64,000 nt of DNA from positions 2,215,517 through 2,279,516 of the forward strand of contig OX235263.1 of assembly GCA_944472135.2 (NCBI GenBank), given 5' to 3'. The notes below the pieces were generated by a model. The model saw only the letters and a program-made list of their open reading frames with translations. It was not told the DNA's origin and did not search any database. The DNA comes from Trichobilharzia regenti (taxonomy: Eukaryota; Platyhelminthes; Trematoda; Strigeidida; Schistosomatidae). Made by a program: the position numbers and the translations under genes. Shown in pieces: positions 57,842 through 64,000 of the stretch (positions are counted from its first letter, which is position 1; each line of letters starts with the position of its first letter).

Positions 57842-58735
57842 ATATTAATAATTATAATGTGATAAATATTTTGAACGTCATTAATAACAATGATTATAAT
57901 GATAACAAAATATTGATAAAAAGGTTTATGTAGGTGGCGATAAGAATAACGAAGGTAGTGAGTGATGTGTGTATACGTCGACAGTTCAATAAATTAATAA
58001 GTCAGGTCAAATCTTTAAGTTACGTCATACTAAAGGTGAAGTGGACAGATAATTAAGCGAAAGACAAACTGCCTAGCTGTGCCACTTCTGTGTGTATCTA
58101 CTAATTTAGTTGCTGCTGTGATGACAGTTATATAGGGTAAACAACTAGACAGCTTAACAGACGCATTAGTAAGCATCTTCCTTCATGGTTAGGAAAAAGT
58201 CAAATAAAATCCACACGAAGTTCTATTTTGGCTCATCTGATCGATAGCGGTCATAAGGTGGACGGAGGTAGCACCTTTAAAGTTATCTATCTCATTCCAT
58301 CGAGCCTATTGAACGGAATTCGAACCCGCATTTTACACTTAGCCGAAGCTATGGGAATTAATTCGAGAGAAAAATCTTAGTGCCTTTGCATACAAAAGAA
58401 GTTTGTTTCACATCTTCGTCTCTTCCTTGGCCTATGTAAAGTTTAACTAAAACTCACCCTTTCTAATTTTCCATTTCCCACGTGCTTTTATGGTATTTAT
58501 TTAAACTCAGATTATCTATCCACTTGACCTTTAGTAAGACGTAACTTTTAACATTTGACCTGATTTATATACGTAATTGTCTAGACATACACACATATCA
58601 CTCACTACCTTCGTTATTATTATCGTCATGTGCATAAACCTTATCATCATCATTATTTTCGTCATCATGATAATCGTCGTTATCAATGACGTTCAAAACA
58701 TTTATCACACTATTATTATTAATATCAGTAAAAAG
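57842..58735 (+). mobile_element. Penelope-like element E with ~230-bp inverted ends
   Basis: The left arm, about 57842-58065 (GTGATAAATATTTTGAACGTC, GTAGTGAGTGAT, GACAGATAATTA), pairs with the right arm, about 58508-58728 (TAATTATCCACTTGACC-like, ATCACTCACTAC, GACGTTCAAAACATTTATCAC). Identity is roughly 80 percent by eye. A GIY-YIG remnant lies between them. Confidence 0.65.
58110..58382 (+). pseudogene. Penelope-like GIY-YIG endonuclease remnant (E)
   Basis: The plus frame reads DSYIG, stop, TTRQLNRRISKHLPSWLGKS, SSILAHLIDSGHKVDGGS, FKVIYLIPSSLLNGIRTR, LHLAEAMGINSREKS and a stop at 58378. The YIG, the following Arg block, the DSGH histidine and the AEA glutamate are present; one in-frame TAA replaces the residue after YIG. 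Apart from that stop the domain is readable. Confidence 0.65.
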
Positions 58736-58920
58736 TTTGAGCATTGTGGATTAGATTAAATAAAGTATAATTATATTTGAATAGTTTACACACAATGATA
58801 AGTTTTGTTATTGGTAATATTTCGAGCAAAATTACTGCCCGTGTTCACACCACTGTTGGAATTGTTTTATTCACACATTTATGATTTGTATTCACATATA
58901 TAGTTCATTATTATTATTTT

Positions 58921-59096
58921 GTTCATTCATGTTTTGTGTGTGCATATGTGTGTTCAGAATTATACTCCACATTCATTCATGTGTTTGTATTTAGAATTAT
59001 ATTCCAAGTTCATTCATGTTTTGTGTGTGCATATGTGTGTTCAGAATTATACTCTACATTCATTCATGTGTTTGTATTTAGAATTATATTCCAAGT
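58921..59096. repeat. Two tandem copies of an 87-bp unit
   Basis: GTTCATTCATGTTTTGTG starts at 58921 and again at 59008. The two copies differ at only a couple of positions (CTCCAC/CTCTAC). Each unit itself contains two related halves (TTCAGAATTATACTCCACATTC / TTTAGAATTATATTCCAAGTTC). It overlaps the end of the Penelope-D frame. Confidence 0.85.
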
Positions 59097-59672
59097 TGTT
59101 GATAGTTGTACTGAGTCACCCTTGTTACATGTATCCGGTGTGACTTCAATGAATATCGATTCTGTTATGAGTCTTTCTTTCCATTTGTTCATGTTTGTTT
59201 TTAGAATACACACATTGTCCCAATCGATATTGTGGTTTTTGTCCCATGCATGTGCAGCTATGGATGAATTTTTTTCAAGATTTTTGTAGGCTTGTGTCCC
59301 TGTTGGTTGACCTTTAGTTAGGCGTTTATGTTCATTCACTCTTATTTTGAGTGATCTGGACGTTTGCCCCACATATTTAGTTGGACAGTCAGCACAAGAT
59401 ATTTTATAAATCAAATTGTTTTTATCCATCATTTTTATGGGATCTTTTAGTTGATTTATTTTATTTTTGATTAGATTTGTCGGTTTAAAGGTTGTTCGAA
59501 TACCGATATTTTTGAGGTTTCTTTGTATTGCCTCTGATGTACCATTTTTATATGGTATTACGACTGTTTTTCTCCATTCTTCCATCTTATTATTCTCCAG
59601 TTTTACCCTATTTTTTCTCTTTTTTATATTATCCTTTATAAATTCTTTAGGGTAGTTGTTTTCGAGTAACAT
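59064..59672 (-). CDS. Penelope-like protein C-terminus with intact GIY-YIG domain
   Basis: 202 codons open. In order: NNYPKEFIKDNIKKRKN (end of RT), KTVVIPYKNGTSEAIQRNLK, TTFKPTNLIKNKINQLKDP, IYKISCADCPTKYVGQTSRS (Cys-x2-Cys plus the Y(V/I)G core), LKIRVNEHKRLTKG, NSSIAAHAWDKNHNIDWDNV and RLITESIFIEV with the expected catalytic Glu. All key residues of the Penelope-type nuclease are present, making this the best-preserved endonuclease in the window. The RT is missing because the copy is 5'-truncated at about 59700. Confidence 0.78.
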   Translation of the reverse strand: MLLENNYPKEFIKDNIKKRKNRVKLENNKMEEWRKTVVIPYKNGTSEAIQRNLKNIGIRTTFKPTNLIKNKINQLKDPIKMMDKNNLIYKISCADCPTKYVGQTSRSLKIRVNEHKRLTKGQPTGTQAYKNLEKNSSIAAHAWDKNHNIDWDNVCILKTNMNKWKERLITESIFIEVTPDTCNKGDSVQLSTTWNIILNTNT

Positions 59673-60211
59673 TGTGAATAGAACTTTTATTTCTTTACGC
59701 TGGTCCTCTGGTGCTGTTGTAAGTCTACGTATTATTATTATTACGTACTATTATTATTATTATTCGACCTACAAACTCACCGTCATTAGTTGAAATTGTT
59801 ATATATAAATCTATGTAAATTAGAGTAAAGCCTGACGAAGATCTAATTGAAAACAGCAACACTGTTCGCTTATATGTCTTGTTCTAATTTTTACATGTAT
59901 ACATAACTCGCTGGCAGAATGGGTTTATGAGACGTTTCGTCTATAGGAAGTCTATCTAGACGGATCAATATACAAATTACCATAATTTTTGTCCATTCAA
60001 ATATGAAGATCTTTAGTTAAATGTTTATCGAGTATTTAAAATACCTATGTACAAGGGATAGCATTAAAGAGGAGATACTGCAAACCTTATTCAAATATTA
60101 ATAGACATGAATTATCTTCTCAAATTCATCAAAGGCTACAGAAGTGTTAAGTGTAAGGCTTCACCGATGAAATCAACATCCAAAAAGGAATGTCTATATA
60201 TATATATATTT

Positions 60212-61690
60212 AATAATAATAATAATAATGATTTACTTTATTCCAAAAACAGTACTTGTGATACAGAATGGAATTTTCAGCATTAATCACAATATTACAT
60301 CTAATTTCCTCAAATTATAAATAAAATTAATCACACAGAAAATCTTCCACATTTACAATAGAGGTAGTGTCAAAAACATGCAGCATATAAAATGGAAATA
60401 GCAATAATAATGATAACAGCTAGGGTAATAATAATAAGAATACAAGTGAAAATTGCCGTTGGCTTGTGCCACACAGTATTGTCAATGTGGTATGGAAATC
60501 CTAACATGTTTAAAAATATTGAATATAATGTTCTCTTTACATGATATGGTGAGAGGAAAAACAAAGACTACAGTAGTCATAGAGATAAGTTGGTGTTTGC
60601 AATTATGAGAGTAAAACAAGGAAGAAGCAACAGGACCATAAATATAATAGAAATAATAAAAGTAAAACTTGAAAGTATATAAGGATGGATGGAGGAAATT
60701 GTTTATTTACTAGATGAAAAAAGGTTAGTTAATAGTTGCCTGACACTATTTTCATCACATAAAATACGTGCCAAGTATGGTATCATAGAATTTTTATACT
60801 TAGACGTGCGAGCATACAGTTTTCTGAAGCTACTTCTTGTTCTATCTGAGGAGATGCAAGGTGAAAGCTGAGGGTAAAGCGGATGCTCCAAGTCAGACAA
60901 AATCCCTCTAGCAAATTTATTGCACGAAGTCAAGTGCCTATCGACAACGACGTTAACTATGTGGTCCACTGGGACAACACTCACCCTACTGACAGTCTTC
61001 AGCATTCTACGAATTGTGACATAGTCTTTTTTAAGAAAACCAGGAAAGAATAAGGGTGAGCAATAAAGAAGAATAGGTAGGATGCAAGAGTTTACAAACT
61101 GTAAGATGAGGGGTTGAGTTATACCTGAGTGTCTTAACTTCTTAATGTAAAATGTCAGGCGGAATATTTTACTGGAGATTGCTAAGGCATGGGAAGACCA
61201 GGAGAGATCAGAAGAGAGAATGAGTCCAAGATACTTAATTTCTGATTTGATTCCTATATCATTGTCGCCAATTTTACAACTGTCATGAGAATCAATGACT
61301 TCTTTTAACTGTCGTTTACATCTTAAGCTGAAATCAACAGTTTGACACTTAGAAGGATTCAGTTTAAGACCATTAGACTCAGACCATTTACTGACTCTCG
61401 ACAGAAAGGCATTTGTTTTGATACAATCTAGCTGGGAGTTAACAGTCATTGAAACCGTTAAATCATCAGCGTACTTCACAAAGTTTATTTCATCAGAGTG
61501 AGGCAAGTCATGCAAGAAGAAAGAAAAAAGAAAAGGAGAAAGAACAGCACCTTGAGGGACACCAGCTTCAGTAGGCAATGAAGTGGAAGAATTCCCTTTA
61601 TATACGGTGTACTGCTTTCTGTCTGAGAAATAGGAATGCAACCAGTTAACAGCCCAACATTCTGTTTGACTAGCAGCAAGTTTATTTATT
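60212..61690 (-). mobile_element. CR1-A LINE, 5'-truncated copy
   Basis: The minus-strand copy, from LNKLAASQTECWAVNWLHSYF (about 61690) to the 3' end GGAATAAAGTAAATCATT and (ATT)n at 60212-60232. It lacks the SINE insertion present in the other copy, so it shows the empty site. The 3' UTR matches 30310-30875 closely. Confidence 0.8.
60703..61641 (-). CDS. CR1-A reverse transcriptase C-terminal part, open frame
   Basis: 312 codons: SYFSDRKQYTVYKGNSS, AGVPQGAVLSPFLFSFFLHDLP, FVKYADDLTVSM (catalytic YADD intact, about 61480-61445), WSESNGLKLNPSKCQTVDF, IKYLGLILSSDLSWSSHALA and RRMLKTVSRVSVVP. It ends in ARILCDENSVRQLLTNLFSSSK. It is truncated at the N-terminus, so it is not a complete enzyme. 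It provides the reference for the lesion at 29500 in the longer copy. Confidence 0.78.
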   Translation of the reverse strand: MHSYFSDRKQYTVYKGNSSTSLPTEAGVPQGAVLSPFLFSFFLHDLPHSDEINFVKYADDLTVSMTVNSQLDCIKTNAFLSRVSKWSESNGLKLNPSKCQTVDFSLRCKRQLKEVIDSHDSCKIGDNDIGIKSEIKYLGLILSSDLSWSSHALAISSKIFRLTFYIKKLRHSGITQPLILQFVNSCILPILLYCSPLFFPGFLKKDYVTIRRMLKTVSRVSVVPVDHIVNVVVDRHLTSCNKFARGILSDLEHPLYPQLSPCISSDRTRSSFRKLYARTSKYKNSMIPYLARILCDENSVRQLLTNLFSSSK

Positions 61691-62214
61691 TACCGCTGAA
61701 GGGTGATCACCGTTGTCTGATTACTAAACAATGACTAAGAATGACACTCAAAAGGACACACTATGCAGCTAAACTCATTTTCCATTGAGAAATGGAAATT
61801 TCTGTTATCCTGTAAGCTATTACAGCACCAGCACAATAGTGTCACACGTACATAAGGGTGGAATCTAATGATCTTTGCAGGTTACAGCTACACAACACAT
61901 TCCAAAGTGTTTGAAAAAATAAATAACATCACCTGATATAATTAATCCTGGAAATAAATATCCAACATCAACTATAGAAAATCACCCAACAGAGACGAGC
62001 TATAGAGATGAATTCAGTTATGCGTATTTATAAAATAGGTTTGAATCACATATTCTAAATTCGCTGATGCTTTAGACATGAAAAGAGTTAAACTCATTTT
62101 ATGTGTTCAAAAATGATTTATCATTACTTTGAACCTATCTTAGTAATATAATTTTAGAACCGAGTTTCATTTTCTCATCCCTGTTCTTTCCTACCTCATT
62201 TTATTGCGCACTCG
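61691..62214. other. No feature seen
   Basis: AT-rich sequence between the CR1-A copy and the RTE-B fragment. No frame or repeat that I can support. Confidence 0.3.
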
Positions 62215-63970
62215 CAGAATTGCCTGCCAGTGGAGGCCAATCCTCCAACAAAAGCAGAAATCCTAAATGCAACAAAGTTAATGAAGTCCGGGAGGGTAGC
62301 AGGGACAGACTGAATCCACTAACCCGCCCCCCCCCAAGCACTGAAAACGGACCCAGAGACTGCCGCAGATGTACTCACGCAATTATTGAAAAATGGTCTA
62401 GATAAAGAGAAGGTTGCTTACCAGTCAGATGAAAGGCTGGCTACCTTATCAACTACTAAAGAAGGGCGACTTACGCTTCACTCCAGAAGAACTGGCGCGG
62501 AATCATGATCTTGTCTATGCCAAGTAAAATACTAAGTCGCATCATTCTGAAGAGAGTAAAAGATGCACCGAATGCAAGAACTCCACCCGGAACAAGTTGT
62601 CTGGATTCAGCAAAGGCAAATCATTTGCTGATCAAATTGCAACTCTACGCATCGTCATCAAGCAAACAATCGAATGGCATTTGTAAATGAAGGTGAACAT
62701 TGAACGTTGGTTCGTTGGTCTTGGTCGCTACTGGTGGGCAACTCGAAGGCGCGAAAGAATCAATCGTGCACAAGTTGTAAGAAGACGTAGGAATACGAAT
62801 AAAAGTAGAATACATTCCTTGCAAAACATTTGTTTATAGACTTTGTATCAATTTCGATTTTAATCGCCAAACAATACAAGTTTTTGCAAGTACTGATGTT
62901 TTGGAGTTAAGGTCGATATTCGGTCATAGTAATTATCGATTCGGAGCGTCTTTGCAAATAATAGAAACTTTGGGTTAAGCTCCTTGACAGCAGTCAAAAC
63001 AGTATCTTAACTTCGTTCATCGACTTTGAGGAGGCCTTCGGCGGGCAATGTTGACGGAGAAGTAACTCGAAAACTGCTTCAACACTACAGTGGCGTGCAG
63101 TGTTCAAGTCTTTAACAGTCTCATTCAACAGTTGGCTATATGACAGTGTGCTACGTGTCAGGTGATCCACAACAGACCATTCAGTGAGGCTTTCGAAGTG
63201 AATATAGAAGTAAGACGGGATTAGCTACCTGTCATCACCAATGATATTCCTAATTGTGGTGGACTGGATTATGCATCAGACTGTTCATGGAAGTGAGAAG
63301 ACAGGAAAACGTTGGATTGATAACAGGACTGTGGAAGATTTGGGTTTCTCAGATGATATATATCTAATGTCATACAAACTCGAAGACTTGCACGTGAAAA
63401 CCAACAAACCAGCTGACGAAGTAGGCAGTGAAGACAGGACTACATGTAAACATAAAAAAAAACAGGGGTGATGAAGATAATTAACTTACAGAAACAACAA
63501 CAACAACCAGCATCAATCACCACCAATAGCAGAGATTTAACTGAAGTCATCTCCTTCACTTATCCGGCTACGAATCATGGTTTCAACCATAGGCAGTCGG
63601 AATGGATGAAGATGTCAGAGCCAGTCAGGCGGTATCAGATAAGCAAGATACTCCTTCGTCAACCTGAAATCAGTTTGGAAATCTTCTGCATTGAATCAGC
63701 CAGCATTAAAAGAACAAGATTTAGATTATCGGCACTAATGTTAAGTCGGTCAGTCGGTGCTTCTATACGGGTCAGAAACTTGTATTGCATGTCACGAAAA
63801 GAATTTCCAACAGCTTGTTGCAGACTTTTATCAATAGCTGTCTTAGATAGCTTCGTACTGAAGATAAACAGGCCAGAATGAATTAGTAATAAGAAACTCT
63901 GTATGTAAACAAACCAACAAAGCGCTGATCGCTCAACAAATACGTAGGAGATGGATTGATCAGGCATATG
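62215..63970 (+). mobile_element. RTE-B LINE fragment, heavily decayed
   Basis: It starts before the RT (LPVEANPPTKAEILNATKL-like, about 62223-62285) and shows SKILSRIILKRVKDA (62520-62565). It is then interrupted by about 300 unrelated bases (62690-63000). It resumes at a broken FIDFEEAFG (about 63020) and MIFLIVVDWIMHQTVHGSEK (63241-63300), with LGFSDDIYLMSYKLEDL in place of the FADD motif. C-terminal sequence runs on to about 63970 in changing frames, where the window ends soon after. Confidence 0.65.
62690..63000. other. Unidentified insertion in the RTE-B fragment
   Basis: Sequence with no counterpart in the intact RTE-B copy at 52190-52200. A short frame begins MKVNIERWFVGLGRYWWATR with a basic run (VRRRRNTNKSR). 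I cannot assign it. Confidence 0.3.
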
Positions 63971-64000
63971 TTGAGAAGACGGTTGACTTACATCGTGCTC

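Larger units (their letters stand above)
57715..59895 (-). mobile_element. Penelope-like element D with inverted ends, holding element E
   Basis: 57715-57840 (CAAGACATATAAGCGAACA, then AATTTACATAGATTTATATA, CTAATGACGGTGAGTTTG) is the reverse complement of 59775-59890. The coding part is on the minus strand at 59672-59064. A second Penelope-like unit (57842-58735, opposite orientation) is nested at its 3' side. Confidence 0.7.

Overview
The window looks like nuclear DNA of a blood fluke (Schistosoma or a close digenean). The evidence is AT-rich sequence, small exons in very long introns, RTE-, CR1- and Penelope-class retroelements, a BEL/Pao gag remnant, and repeats carrying the Schistosoma type of hammerhead ribozyme. 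The species cannot be fixed from the sequence alone. There is no bacterial-type gene organisation, rRNA or CRISPR.

Two host genes can be supported, both on the minus strand. (1) A DDX47/Rrp3-type DEAD-box RNA helicase occupies 280-23522 as six exons that join in frame to 458 codons, close to the usual length of the family, with a polyadenylation signal at 188-193. Its three long introns (about 4.8-11.8 kb) are packed with retroelements. (2) Four exons between 38180 and 57448 also join in frame with perfect phase agreement and good splice sites. They encode about 297 residues of a leucine-rich, probably helical protein I do not recognise. Its 5' end lies beyond the sequence I can resolve and its 3' exons were not found.

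The rest is mostly mobile DNA. RTE family A: two near-identical full-length copies head to head, making a 6.9-kb palindrome at 10226-17118. RTE family B (SR2-like): one near-complete copy at 50330-53326 with a clean target-site duplication, plus fragments at 1191-2057, 18120-19735, 45952-46425, 48510-49917 and 62215-63970. RTE family C: 655-2115, 6886-9205, 19735-20660, 20955-21815. CR1/Jockey-like copies: 24010-25495, 26180-30875, 32965-34511, 60212-61690. Penelope-like copies with GIY-YIG endonuclease domains, several bounded by inverted repeats: 3770-5394, 20668-22512, 38490-40030, 41508-42650, 54735-56010, 57715-59895. A BEL/Pao-like gag remnant lies at 31309-32509.

Small non-autonomous elements are the most interesting layer. 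Repeats with a tRNA-like head and a hammerhead ribozyme are scattered through the window; two ribozymes keep every core nucleotide and stem (2452-2497, 9305-9345) and at least eight are decayed. A second tRNA-headed SINE (minus strand, five copies) shares its 3' end with the CR1/Jockey-like LINE in the same window. A tRNA-Gly-headed SINE at 3456-3668 shares its 3' end with the RTE-B LINE. Nesting is deep: SINE inside LINE, LINE inside LINE, LINE inside a Penelope terminal repeat, and LINE inside a hammerhead repeat.
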